The notes beneath the pieces are model-generated. The model was not told where the DNA came from and did not search any database. It saw nothing but the letters and a program-made list of their open reading frames with translations. 64,000 nucleotides of DNA. Origin: Deltaproteobacteria bacterium (GTDB lineage Bacteria > Myxococcota_A > UBA796 > GCA-2862545). The position numbers were made by a program, and so were the translations under genes. Shown here piece by piece: positions 26,817-36,500 of this stretch. The stretch is taken from contig SBGP01000092.1 of assembly GCA_006226595.1 (NCBI GenBank), positions 62,001 to 126,000 on the forward strand, given 5' to 3'. The first letter of the stretch is position 1. Every line of letters starts with the position of its first letter.

Positions 26817-27164
26817 ATGAGCACCCAGACCATCGACCTGTACCTCGCCTCGTTCCCCAGCCACGTGCGGGGTCGCCTGGAGCAGATCCGCCGGGAGATC
26901 CGTGCGATTGCGCCGGAGGCCACCGAGCGCATCAGCTACGGCATCCCGACGTTCAAGCTCGAGCGCAACCTCGTCCACTATGCGGGCTACGCCCACCACA
27001 TCGGCTTCTACCCGGGCGCCTCCGGCATCGCGGCCTTCGCCGACGAGCTTGCCTCCTACAAGTCAGGCAAGGGTTCGGTGCAGTTCCCCAACGACGAGCC
27101 CCTGCCCATCGACCTGATCCGGCGCATCGTCCATTGGCGGCTCGAGGAGGAGCGCGCCCGCTAG
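26817..27164 (+). CDS. DUF1801 (YdhG-like) small protein
   Basis: A 115-residue cytoplasmic protein of the DUF1801 family. The family pattern is clear: the helical opening YLASFPSHVRGRLEQIR, ISYGIPTFKL at about 39-48, the HHIGFYP strand near 60, and GSVQFPNDEPLP near 85. Some relatives are called iron chaperones or frataxin-like by fold, without firm evidence of function. It is transcribed divergently from the PHP lipoprotein and is followed by a small membrane protein gene. Confidence 0.85.
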   Translation: MSTQTIDLYLASFPSHVRGRLEQIRREIRAIAPEATERISYGIPTFKLERNLVHYAGYAHHIGFYPGASGIAAFADELASYKSGKGSVQFPNDEPLPIDLIRRIVHWRLEEERAR

Positions 27165-27202
27165 GCCCCGAGGCCTGCTGTATGCTCGCCGCGGAGGCGC
27201 GG

Positions 27203-27568
27203 ATGCCCGGTTGGCTGCGTGGATCGCTGTTCTTCACCACTGCGTTGAACCTGGTCGGCGCACTGACGATGAGTCCGCTGTGGCCCGCCGCGTGGAATCC
27301 ACCGGGAACGCCGGTGGCGCCGGCTCTTCACGGATGGATCATCAGCTCCTTCGTGCTCGGCTTCGGCATCGCCTATGGCTGGATGGCGTGGACCAACACC
27401 CCGAACCGCGGCATCCTCGCGCTCGCCTGCTACGGCAAGCTGACCTTCGCGATGGCGATGTACGGCCAGTCCGCGGTGGGCAACATGCCCTGGATGGTCG
27501 GCATCACTGGCACGCCGGACCTCGTGCTCGGGCTGATGTTCGGGTACTACCTGGCGACGACGAAGTAG
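27203..27568 (+). CDS. Small four-helix membrane protein
   Basis: A 121-residue protein with four predicted membrane helices and short loops, and no signature motif I recognise. The ATG at 27203 is chosen because GGAGG lies five bases upstream; an ATG at 27182 is in frame but lacks such a site. The helices start at about residues 6, 40, 72 and 95. It lies 38 bases after the DUF1801 gene and ends two bases before the stop of the convergent thioredoxin gene. Function unknown. Confidence 0.7.
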   Translation: MPGWLRGSLFFTTALNLVGALTMSPLWPAAWNPPGTPVAPALHGWIISSFVLGFGIAYGWMAWTNTPNRGILALACYGKLTFAMAMYGQSAVGNMPWMVGITGTPDLVLGLMFGYYLATTK

Positions 27569-27570
27569 CC

Positions 27571-27948
27571 CTACAGCGCAGCGAGAGCCGAGGGCGACAT
27601 CGCGCCGACGCGCACCGCGGCGATCTGACCGGCGCGGATGACGACGGTCGTCGGCGTCGCCATCACCCCGAAGGCCTGGGCCGTGTGCATGTCCTGGCTC
27701 ACGTCGATGATGCGGGCCTTGTCGCCGAGCGCCTCGACGGTGGGCTTCATCGCGCGGCACGGCGCGCAACCCGGCGCGTGGAACCACACGATGACGTCGC
27801 CCTTCACCGCATCCCCGAGCTCGCCCGGCAGCGCGGGAGCGGGTTGCCCCTCGGACTTGCGTGCGGCCCGCTGGGCCAGGAACTGGGTCACCGTCGACAG
27901 CAGCACGAGGCTGACGATGAACAGGAAGATCTGGGTGCCGAGACTCAT
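27571..27948 (-). CDS. Membrane-anchored thioredoxin-like protein
   Basis: A 125-residue protein with one N-terminal membrane helix (about 5-25) and a thioredoxin-fold domain. The active site is CAPC in FHAPGCAPC near residue 58, and the cis-Pro loop is ATPTTVV. With the N-in orientation expected for such an anchor, the catalytic domain is more likely periplasmic, but the topology is not certain. Its ATG overlaps the anti-sigma factor stop as ATGA. Last gene of the sigma/anti-sigma operon; a role in resetting the anti-sigma thiols is tempting but needs the domain to be cytoplasmic. Confidence 0.85.
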   Translation of the reverse strand: MSLGTQIFLFIVSLVLLSTVTQFLAQRAARKSEGQPAPALPGELGDAVKGDVIVWFHAPGCAPCRAMKPTVEALGDKARIIDVSQDMHTAQAFGVMATPTTVVIRAGQIAAVRVGAMSPSALAAL

Positions 27949-28196
27949 TCTCGCTCCCTGGCGAGGCGCGCGTCGAGGCGCGCCATCACGCCCGCGCCGA
28001 GCTCGACGGGAACCGCGGCGCGAAGCTGGTGGACCACGCGACCGTAGGCCTCGCCGAAGGCCGCGCAGTTGTTGCATCCCTGGACGTGGGCGGTGACCGC
28101 CGTGAGCTCGGCCGGCCCGAGCAGGCCATCCATGTAGCGGTCGAGTCCCTCGAGCACCTGGCTGCAGCGCAGCCCTCCGATGGTTCGCTCATCCAT
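27945..28196 (-). CDS. Zinc-finger anti-sigma factor (zf-HC2/ZAS type)
   Basis: An 83-residue cytoplasmic protein with the ZAS zinc motif H-x3-C-x2-C (HVQGCNNC, about residues 33-40) and a conserved upstream Cys in RCSQVLE near residue 11. It has no membrane segment, unlike many anti-sigma factors, which fits RsrA-type redox sensors. It should bind the ECF sigma factor encoded directly upstream, with which it overlaps by 8 bases; the thioredoxin gene overlaps its own end by four. Confidence 0.85.
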   Translation of the reverse strand: MDERTIGGLRCSQVLEGLDRYMDGLLGPAELTAVTAHVQGCNNCAAFGEAYGRVVHQLRAAVPVELGAGVMARLDARLARERE

Positions 28197-28740
28197 GGGC
28201 CCCTCCTTCGCGAAGCTCGCCCATGAGGCGAAGTCGCGCCCGGTGAAGTCGCACGCGCACCGTGCCTGCGGCGAGCCCGAGCTCTTCGGCCAGCTCACTC
28301 GGCGCCATGCCCTCGAGGTCGCAGCGAGCGAGGACCTGCTGGTCAGCGTCGGGAAGTCGCGCCAGCGCCTCGAGCAGCTGGACGCGGTCCTCCGAGCGCG
28401 ACGCGGCGCACTCCGGGTCGCAGCCCCAGCCGGCACGGAGGCCGAGCTCGTCGAGGGACTCGGTCGTACGGGGCTCTCCGGCACGCCGACGCCAGGTCCT
28501 CGCCGCCTGACGGCGTGCCACGCCGTACAGCCAGCTCTTCGCGTGGCTCGGGTCCTCGACCTGGTCCCGGCCGCGCCAGGCAGCCAGGTAGGTCTCCTGC
28601 AGCGCTTCTTCCGCGGCCTGCTCGGTCGCGGTCAACCGCCGCAAGAGGCCCCACACCGCAGGCGTGGTCTCGGCGACGAAGTGGTCGAAGGCCTGACCAT
28701 CGACGAGCGGACTCGCCGACTCCGGCACGTCCGAGGTCAC
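28189..28740 (-). CDS. ECF-type RNA polymerase sigma factor
   Basis: A 183-residue ECF sigma factor. Region 2 spans about residues 20-85 (with AEEALQETYLAAWRG and SWLYGVARR) and region 4 about 120-178 (ALARLPDADQQVLA, then the SELAEELGLAAGTVRVRLHRAR helix-turn-helix). The GTG start at 28740 overlaps the stop of the DUF2892 gene as GTGA, so it is translated with it. Its target promoters are unknown; a possible own promoter lies at 28984-28997. Confidence 0.9.
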   Translation of the reverse strand: MTSDVPESASPLVDGQAFDHFVAETTPAVWGLLRRLTATEQAAEEALQETYLAAWRGRDQVEDPSHAKSWLYGVARRQAARTWRRRAGEPRTTESLDELGLRAGWGCDPECAASRSEDRVQLLEALARLPDADQQVLARCDLEGMAPSELAEELGLAAGTVRVRLHRARLRLMGELREGGAHG

Positions 28741-28946
28741 TCCTTCGGCAGCGTGGAGACGCCCAGCACCGTGTAGATGGGGCAGCTGCCGAGCACGCCG
28801 GTGGCGATGGGCACCAGGCCAATCAGTCCCGCCAGACCCCAGCCCGGCACCGGGCCGACGACGAGCAGGGAGAGAAGGCCCACGCCGGCAACGACGCGAA
28901 AGCCGCGCTCGATCGGGTGCTCGTTCTTGGGAAGCATGTCGCCCAT
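28737..28946 (-). CDS. DUF2892 (YgaP-like) inner-membrane protein
   Basis: A 69-residue protein matching DUF2892, the membrane part of YgaP-type rhodaneses. It shows NEHPIERGFRVVAG, a first helix, WGLAGLIGLVPIATG, then GSCPIYTVLG with the family Cys. No rhodanese domain is attached. The ATG at 28946 has GGAGG upstream. First gene of the four-gene sigma operon. A membrane sensor or sulfur/redox-linked role is possible, but nothing in the sequence proves it. Confidence 0.8.
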   Translation of the reverse strand: MGDMLPKNEHPIERGFRVVAGVGLLSLLVVGPVPGWGLAGLIGLVPIATGVLGSCPIYTVLGVSTLPKE

Positions 28947-28983
28947 CGGATCCTCCAGGTGGCCGCCATGCGGCCCGCGTTCA

Positions 28984-28997
28984 CCTGACAGGTTCCA
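28984..28997 (-). promoter_or_regulatory. Candidate ECF promoter element and dyad of the sigma operon
   Basis: Upstream of the DUF2892 gene on the minus strand, GGAACC (28992-28997) fits the -35 element of many ECF promoters. It overlaps an 11-base dyad, ACCTGTCAGGT (28984-28994). A matching -10 was not clear. Autoregulation by the operon's own sigma factor is inferred. Confidence 0.35.
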
Positions 28998-29033
28998 GGT
29001 CGCGGTGGCAGCGTTACCGAAAAAGTTCAACCG

Positions 29034-30476
29034 CTACTCGAGCTGCCCCTGCAGCTTGAGAAGCTCGGTCTGAGCGATACGATAGTCGGTGCGCGCCTTC
29101 GCTGCGTCGGCCTTCTTGCGCTCGACGTCGGTGCGAGCCTCGAGCACGTCCTTCTGGATCGCGCGTCCCGCCTCGGCCTTGGCCTCCTCCGCGGCGAGAG
29201 TGGCCTCGGCGAGGCGCAGGTTCACGTCCGCGAGCTCCATCTTCTCGCGGGCCGAGCTGAGCTTGTCGACCTGCAGTGCTGTCTGCGACGCGACACTGCG
29301 TTCGAGCTCTTCCACGGACAGCTGCCGCCCCCGCGCGGCGGCCGCGGCGCGCTTGGACTCGCCACGAGCCGCGCGATTGCCGAGCGGCACGGACAGGTTG
29401 CCCGAGAACGACAGGTTGCTCGTCGGTGCCCACTCGGGCTGCCAGCCCGGATCCGCGCCCTGCGGTGGCACCAGGTTCTCGGACGCACCGAGGTTGGCGC
29501 TTGCGGTGACGGACAGCTCGGGAAGCGTGCCGTGCTTCGCGTTGCGCATGTCGACCACCGCGGCATCGGCGTTCGCACGCGCCACCGCGAGGTCCAGGTT
29601 CTGCGCGAGCGCGACCTCCACCGCCTTCGCCCGGTCGATGGTGAGCACCGGTACCTCGCCGACCTCGGTGGCCGGCAGCAGCTCCTGGCCCGGCAGCTCG
29701 CCCATGAGCAGCAGCAGGCTGTCCGCGGCCTGGTCCGCGCCCTGCTCCGCCTCGAGCGCGTTGATGCGCGCCTGGACGAGCGCCGCCTCGAGCCGCGTCT
29801 TCTCGACCTCGGCGAGCTCACCGGTCTCGACCCTCAACATGCCGATGCGCAGCGCCTCTTCGGCGACCTCGACGCTCTCGTGCGCGATCTCCGCGAGCTC
29901 GACCTGGTACACCCAGGTCCAGTACGCCGACGCCGCCTGGGCCAGCGTGTCCTGGCGGGTCTTCTCCAGCGAGAGCTCGGCGATGGTCATGCTGTTGCGC
30001 GCCCGCGTGACCTGCTGGAGGTTGTACGAGAGCCGGTGCCCCTTGAGGATGTTCTGGGTGATGCTGCCGCGGAACGAGCGCTGCCAGGCATCCGCCTCGT
30101 TGTCGGGGATGAGGTCGTACTGGGTGAGCGAGTTGCTTCGGGTCACCGAAGCGCCCAGCGAGTACCGCGTACCCGACAGCATCTGCCCATTCACGCCGAG
30201 ATCGCCGTTGAGGTTCGTACCGCTGTTCTTGTAGTTGAGCGGGTCGAAGGCCACGCGGGTGAACTGGGCCCACGTACCGGTCGCGCTCAGGCTCGGGTCG
30301 AAGATGCCGCGCGCCGAGATCAGCGACGCCTCGGCCTCGGACAGCGACAGCTGCGACGAGGTGAGCTGCGGATTGTTCGCCAGCGCGCCCTTCAGCGCCT
30401 CGTCGTAGGTCAGCGGGCGCTCGGCGAGCGCCGTCGCCGGCAGGAACAGGGCGGTTGCGAGCAGCAGCCGCTTCAT
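29034..30476 (-). CDS. TolC-family outer-membrane efflux channel
   Basis: A 480-residue outer-membrane factor of the TolC family, the exit duct of a tripartite pump. A signal peptide (about 1-18) is followed by long coiled-coil helices with Ala/Glu/Lys repeats (for example around 170-230 and 400-478), as in TolC. There is no lipobox. Its ATG overlaps the stop of the RND gene upstream as ATGA. It is the last gene of the adaptor - RND - RND - channel operon. GGAGACC lies upstream of the start. Confidence 0.88.
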   Translation of the reverse strand: MKRLLLATALFLPATALAERPLTYDEALKGALANNPQLTSSQLSLSEAEASLISARGIFDPSLSATGTWAQFTRVAFDPLNYKNSGTNLNGDLGVNGQMLSGTRYSLGASVTRSNSLTQYDLIPDNEADAWQRSFRGSITQNILKGHRLSYNLQQVTRARNSMTIAELSLEKTRQDTLAQAASAYWTWVYQVELAEIAHESVEVAEEALRIGMLRVETGELAEVEKTRLEAALVQARINALEAEQGADQAADSLLLLMGELPGQELLPATEVGEVPVLTIDRAKAVEVALAQNLDLAVARANADAAVVDMRNAKHGTLPELSVTASANLGASENLVPPQGADPGWQPEWAPTSNLSFSGNLSVPLGNRAARGESKRAAAAARGRQLSVEELERSVASQTALQVDKLSSAREKMELADVNLRLAEATLAAEEAKAEAGRAIQKDVLEARTDVERKKADAAKARTDYRIAQTELLKLQGQLE

Positions 30477-33400
30477 GCGGTCTCCTTGGTGCCACGGACG
30501 AAGGCCAGCCACGAGTAGAAGCCGGAGCGCACGTCGACGAGCAGCGCGTACAGGAAGGGAATGAACAGCAGCGTGAGGATGGTCGATGCGACCATGCCAC
30601 CGATGACGATGCGACCGAGCGGCGCATACGGAATGCCGATGAAGCTCGAGCTGCCCACGGACATCGGGATCAGCCCGCAGATCGTGGTCAGCGCCGTCAT
30701 CAGGATGGGCCGCAGGCGCCGACGGCCGGCCTCGACCAGGGCGAGATCGCGGTCCATGCCCTCGCGGATCAGCTGTGTGACCAGGTCGATGAGCACGATG
30801 CCGTTGTTGACGACGACGCCGACGAGGATCACCAGGCCGATGCCCGCCATCATGTCCATCGGCGTGTTGGTGAGCCACAGGCCCCACCACGCACCCATCA
30901 TCGCCATCGGAATCGTGGTGATGATGGTGATCGGGATGAGGTAGCTCTCGAAGAGCACGCCCATGAGCAGGAACACGAACACGATGGAGAGCAGCATCGC
31001 GAGGTTCCGCGCCTGGTCGTCCTCCATCTCCATGGACCACTCCTGGCCCTTGCCCACGCGGTAGCCGCGGGGGAGCTTCATGTCCGCCATGGCCTCGTCG
31101 AGCGCGGAGTAGGCCTCGAACACGGACAGCTCGTCCGAGAGGTCCACGCTCACCGAGAGGCTGGTCTCGCGGTCCTCGCGGCGGATGGACGACGGGCCCT
31201 TGCCGACCTCGGTGTCGGTCAGCGCGCGGATCGGCACGAGGCGCATCAGCGACGGTGACCACACGGGATGGTCGAGCAACGCCTCGAGCGTGGCCCGGTC
31301 TTCGAGGGCGTAGCTGCTCTGCACGCCAATCTCGCGCTGGTCGGCGAGCTGCAGCGACGGCAGGCGGTTCGCCCGCATCGCCCACGACACGTTGCCTCCC
31401 ACCGTCTGGGCGTTGAGGCCGTAGCGCGCGAGGCTCTCGCGATGCACACGCAGGCGGATCTCGGGCGCGCCGGTGTTCTCGAAGTCGAGGTGCGCGGCGA
31501 GCACGCCCTCGACGGTCTCGGCACGGCGCACCACCTCGCGGGAGAGGTCCACGAGCGTCGCCATGTCCTCGCCGCTGACGCGCAGCGTGGCGGTGTTTCC
31601 GCCGCTGCCGCTGCCACGACGACCGCCTTCCCAGCCGATCTGGGCGGTCACGCCAGCCACGTCGTCGGGCAGGCTCTTCTTGGCATCCTCGATCACCTTG
31701 TCGCGCGGCACCGTGGCGCCCTCGGCTCCGAGGTACACGTAGATCTGGCCGCGGGTGGAGTCCGAGGACAGGCGCGAGCGGTACACGCGCACGCCCCAGT
31801 CTTCGCGGTGGTCCTCGACGTACTGCTCGAAGGTCTCGACGATGTCGTAGCGCTCGCGGAGGCTCGCCTCGGGCGGCACCGAGAACCGGATGCGGAAGTC
31901 GTTGAGGTTGCCCTGGCTCTCCCCGCCCTCCGGCGCGTTCTTGAACGGCACCTGGTACGTGAGCACCGCGAAGATCGCGAGCAGCACCGCCGCATCGACG
32001 CGATGGGCGAGCACCCAGCGCATGGCCGCGGCGTAGCTGTCGGTGAGCCACACGAGCCAGCGCGCGTCGGGCTGGACCTCGGCGGCGCCGACGAGACGGG
32101 TCGCGAGCGGCGCGAAGTAGGTCGCGACGAGCAGCGACGCCGCGAGCGCGAACACGACCGGCAGCCCGAGCACGCCCATGAAGAACGAGAACTCGACGCT
32201 CTCGGACATCAGGATCAGCGGCAGGAACACGACCATCGTCGTCAGCGTGGACATGAGGATGGCGAGGTTGACCTCGCTCGAGCCCTCGACGGCCGCCTCG
32301 CGCATGCCCGCGCCTTCCGCACGCCGTCGGTAGATCGTCTCGATCACGACGATGGCGTTGTCGACGACCATGCCCACCGCGAGCATCAGCCCCATCATCG
32401 ACAGCAGGTTCATCGTGTCGCCGCGGAAGTACAGCACACCGATGGTGATGAGCAGCGAGAACGGGATCGACAGCGCGATGAGCAGCGTCATCCGCCACTC
32501 GCGCAGGAACAGGTAGAGGATGATCACCGCGAACACGCCGCCGGTGAGCATCGTGTTCTGCAGCGTGTCGACGCTTCCCTCGACGAGCTCGCCCTGGTTG
32601 AAGAACGTGAAGAACTCGGCGCCTTCGAGACGCGGGTCCTTCTGCAGCTCCTCGAGCACGGCGATCACCGCCTTGCTCACCTCGACGGTGTTGGCGGTGC
32701 TCTCCTTGCGAATCGCGAGGGCCACGCCGTCCTGGCCGGCGATGCGGTTGATCGAGCTCGAGTAGGCGCTCCGGAGCTGCACATCCGCGATGTCCGCGAG
32801 GACGACGCCCTCCTTGACCGGGAAGCGCCGCAGATCCTCGACGCTCTCGAGGCGCGCCAGCGAGCGCACGTAGAGCAGCTCGCCATGGTCGCGCAGCTTT
32901 CCGCCCGCCATCTGGAAGTTGTCGGAGGACAGCCGCCGCTGCACATCGCCGAGGTTCACGCCGTGGGCGATGACCTTCTCGCGGTCGTAGTCGATGTACA
33001 CGCTGCGCTGGGGCAGACCCCACGAGTCGATGGCCGCCACGCCGGGGATCCGCTGTAGCTGCGGCTCCACGATGCGACTCATCACGTGGTACGGGTCATC
33101 GACGTCCTCGGGTAGCGACACGCCGGTCCACAGGATCGGCTCGTCGTCGGGGTTGTACTTCCAGATGAAGTAGCGGTCGACGCCCTCGGGAAAGCCGACG
33201 AGCGCACGCTCCATGCGGTCGACGACCGCGTTGTACGCGACGTCCATGTCGACCGACGAGTGGAACTCGATGCCGATGCCGGCGCCGTCATTGTCGGCGT
33301 TCGAGGTGAGGGTCTTGATGCCGGGCACCGTGCCCAGCTGCGCCTCGACCTCCCGCACGATCTCCTCGTCGACCTCGAGGGGACTCGCACCGGCGTAGGA

Positions 33401-33556
33401 CACGCGAACCCAGAGGAAGCGCGGCTCGAAGCCCCGCGGCATCATCTGCAGCGGAATGCGTGACTGGGCGATGAGCCCCACGACGAGCAGGGCCACGAAC
33501 AGCATCAGCGCCGTGACCGGGCGGTCGTAGGCGATGGCCGGGAGCCAGCGCCTCAC
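30473..33556 (-). CDS. RND efflux pump subunit, HAE-type, normal length
   Basis: A 1027-residue RND transporter of the hydrophobe/amphiphile efflux group. The N-terminus has the first helix followed by IPLQMMPRGFEPR. TM4 has GMVVDNAIVVIETIYRR with the proton-relay Asp followed by Asn, where AcrB has two Asp. The second half repeats the RND pattern. Its start overlaps the stop of the longer RND gene by four bases, so the two subunits are made in a coupled fashion and may form a hetero-trimer, as in MdtBC. Confidence 0.9.
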   Translation of the reverse strand: MRRWLPAIAYDRPVTALMLFVALLVVGLIAQSRIPLQMMPRGFEPRFLWVRVSYAGASPLEVDEEIVREVEAQLGTVPGIKTLTSNADNDGAGIGIEFHSSVDMDVAYNAVVDRMERALVGFPEGVDRYFIWKYNPDDEPILWTGVSLPEDVDDPYHVMSRIVEPQLQRIPGVAAIDSWGLPQRSVYIDYDREKVIAHGVNLGDVQRRLSSDNFQMAGGKLRDHGELLYVRSLARLESVEDLRRFPVKEGVVLADIADVQLRSAYSSSINRIAGQDGVALAIRKESTANTVEVSKAVIAVLEELQKDPRLEGAEFFTFFNQGELVEGSVDTLQNTMLTGGVFAVIILYLFLREWRMTLLIALSIPFSLLITIGVLYFRGDTMNLLSMMGLMLAVGMVVDNAIVVIETIYRRRAEGAGMREAAVEGSSEVNLAILMSTLTTMVVFLPLILMSESVEFSFFMGVLGLPVVFALAASLLVATYFAPLATRLVGAAEVQPDARWLVWLTDSYAAAMRWVLAHRVDAAVLLAIFAVLTYQVPFKNAPEGGESQGNLNDFRIRFSVPPEASLRERYDIVETFEQYVEDHREDWGVRVYRSRLSSDSTRGQIYVYLGAEGATVPRDKVIEDAKKSLPDDVAGVTAQIGWEGGRRGSGSGGNTATLRVSGEDMATLVDLSREVVRRAETVEGVLAAHLDFENTGAPEIRLRVHRESLARYGLNAQTVGGNVSWAMRANRLPSLQLADQREIGVQSSYALEDRATLEALLDHPVWSPSLMRLVPIRALTDTEVGKGPSSIRREDRETSLSVSVDLSDELSVFEAYSALDEAMADMKLPRGYRVGKGQEWSMEMEDDQARNLAMLLSIVFVFLLMGVLFESYLIPITIITTIPMAMMGAWWGLWLTNTPMDMMAGIGLVILVGVVVNNGIVLIDLVTQLIREGMDRDLALVEAGRRRLRPILMTALTTICGLIPMSVGSSSFIGIPYAPLGRIVIGGMVASTILTLLFIPFLYALLVDVRSGFYSWLAFVRGTKETA

Positions 33557-36500
33557 GTCGCGACCTCCGCGGGCTCGTCGGCCACCGGGACCACGCGGGT
33601 CCGCAGGCTGTGCAGCGCCCCGTAGGCCGCCGGAATCACGAGCAGCGTGAGCAACGTCGACGACAGCAGGCCGCCGATCACGGTGAGGGCCAGCGGCTGC
33701 TGGATCTCGCTACCCGCCCCGAGTCCCAGGGACAGCGGGAGCAGCCCGAGCACGGTGGTCGCCGTGGTGATGAGGATCGGACGCAGGCGCATCGCCGCGC
33801 CGACCCGCAGGGCCTCGTCCACGTCCATGCCTTCGACGATGCGGCGATTGACCGTGTCGACGAGCACGATGGCGTTGTTCACGACGACGCCCGCGAGCAC
33901 GATCATGCCGATGAACACGACCACGCTGATCGGCATGCCCAGGGGCAGCAGCGCGGCGACGACGCCGACGAGCGCCAGGGGCACCGAGCCGAGGATGATG
34001 AACGGGTGGAGCAGGCTCTCGAAGGTGCTCGCCATGATCACGTAGACCAGGAACACGGCGAGGAGCAGGGCGAAGCGCAGCGAGGACAAGGAGTCCTGCA
34101 TCTCGGTCGACTGGCCGGCCATGCGCCAGGTGAAGTCATCGCCGAGATCGGCCCCGCGCATCGCGTCGGCGATGAGCGACGAGGCGCTGCCGAGGTCGAA
34201 GCCCGCGAGGTTCGCGGTAATCACCACGGCCCGCTGCTGGTCGACGCGACGGATCTCGCTCGGACCCTCGACCTCTTCGACGCTGGCCACCGCGGCGAGC
34301 GGGATCGGCGGGATGAGGTTCGGGTTGATGTTGATCTGCTGCAGATCGGCCAGGCTCGCGCGATCGCGCACGTCGAGCTGCACCTTGAGGTCGATGCGGC
34401 GGTCGCCACGGCGGATCTGGGTCGCGGTGACGCCCTGGATCTTGTCACGCACGCGGGCGGCCACGGTCGCCGGGTCGAGGTTGAAGCGCTGCAGACGGTC
34501 GCGGTCGTAGCGCACGAGGATCTCGGGGTGGCCGCGCACGAGGCTGCTGCGCACATCGCGCATGCCGTCGACAGCGGCGATCCGGTCGGTGACCTTGTCG
34601 CCGGCCTCGCGCAGTCGCTTGAGGTCCCAGCCGAAGACGACGACCTCGACGGGGGTGGCGAACGAGAACAGCGCCGGACGCGCCATCTTCACCTGGAGCT
34701 TGGGCAGGTCGGCGAGCGCGATGCGCAGGTCCTCCATCACGCGAGCTTCCTGCTCGGCGATGCGACCACTGGACACGAGCTGCACGCGCAGGCGACCGGA
34801 GTGCTCACCCTCGTCAGCACCCGCGTCCGCACGGTTGTCCGCGCCAATCTGGGTGTAGACGCTGGCGACCTCCGGGTGCTGGCGCACGATCTCCTCGGCC
34901 ATGCGCAGCACCTTCTCGGTGCGCCCGAGCGGCGTGCCCACGGGCATCGCGGCCTCGACCGTGAACCGGCCCTGGTGCACCTCGGGGATCAGCTCGGAGC
35001 CGAGGATGCGCGCGCCGCCCAGCGAGAGCACGAAGACCAGTGCGGCCGCGAAGAGCACGCCGAAGCGCCCGTTCAGCGCCCGCCCGAGCACGCGGCTGTA
35101 GCGGTTCTCCACCCGTCCGTACACGGACTGGAACGCGTTCGCGGCAAGCATCGCGCCCGCGGCGAGCGGCCGGAGCACCTGCCCCGCCACCCACACGACG
35201 ATGCGGCTCACCCAAGCGCTGCCGAGCAACGCCGTGTACAGGCCCAGCCCGGCGCCGAGCAGGAACAGCGCTCGCGCCCACAGGTAGGGGAACATCGCCC
35301 GGCGCCAGAGCTTCTCGCGCGCCCAGGCCGCGCTCTCGGCATAGCCCTCGCGCACCGGCTGCACGGCGAGCCGCTTGAGCGCGGTCACGAAGCCCTCGCC
35401 CTGGAGCAGCGCCGCAAAGAAGCCCTCGGCCTCGACCCCGTCGGACATGCCCCCGCGTGCCGCCATCGTCGGCACCGCGAACAGCGCGACGGCGAGGCTC
35501 GCGAGCAGCGAGGACACGACCGCGAGCGCGAGGTCTCCGAACAGCTGGCCGGCCACGCCCTCGACGAAGGTGATCGGGAAGAACACGGCCACGGTGGTCA
35601 GCGTGGATGCGGTGACCGCGGCCGCGACTTCCTGCACACCGAGGACCGAGGCCGTGACGCGGTCCTTGCCCTCTTCGGTGAAGCGCTGGATGCTCTCGAG
35701 CACGACGACCGCGTTGTCGACGAGCATGCCGACGCCGAGCGCCAGGCCGCCGAGCGACATCAGGTTCAGGGTCACGCCGGTGAGGTAGAGCGGCGCGAAG
35801 CCGATGACCACGGACATCGGAATGGCGATGCCGATGATGCGCGTGGACCGGAAGTCCTTGAGGAACAGGAACAGGATGACGATGGCGAGCACGCCACCGA
35901 GCAGGGCCGTCGAGAACAGGTTGTCGATGGCGGCTTCGATGAACTCGGCCTGGTTGTCCAGCACCGCGAGGTGCACGCCGTCCGGGAGCTCACCGATGAT
36001 GCCCGGATCGCCCGGAAGCCCGAAGCCGACGGAGGGCGTGCCGTTGAGCGCGGTCATCACCTCGGCAGCGACGGAGACCACGTTGGCATCGGCCTCCTTG
36101 AACACTTCCAGCTCCACGGCCTCGGAGCCGTCGAGCAGGCTGACGACCTCGCGCTCGCGGTGGCCTTCGGTGACGCGCGCCACTTCGTCCAGCCGGATGG
36201 TCACGCCGTCGCTGCGGCGGATGGCGAGGGCCTTGAGCTCGTCGAGGTCCCGGTACTCGTTGAGCGTGCGCACCAGGTACTCGGTGTCGCCCTCGAGGAT
36301 CGAGCCGCCGGCGAGGTTGATGTTCTGGGACGACAGGGCGCTCTGCACTTCGGAGAGCTGCAGCTTGCGGGCGCCGAGCCAGTCCTCGCGGACTTCGATG
36401 CGAATCTCGCGCTCGAGACCGCCACGCACACGCACCGCCGCGACGCCCTCGGTGGACTCGAGGCGTCGCTTGATGTCGTCCTCGGCGATCTCGCGCAGGC

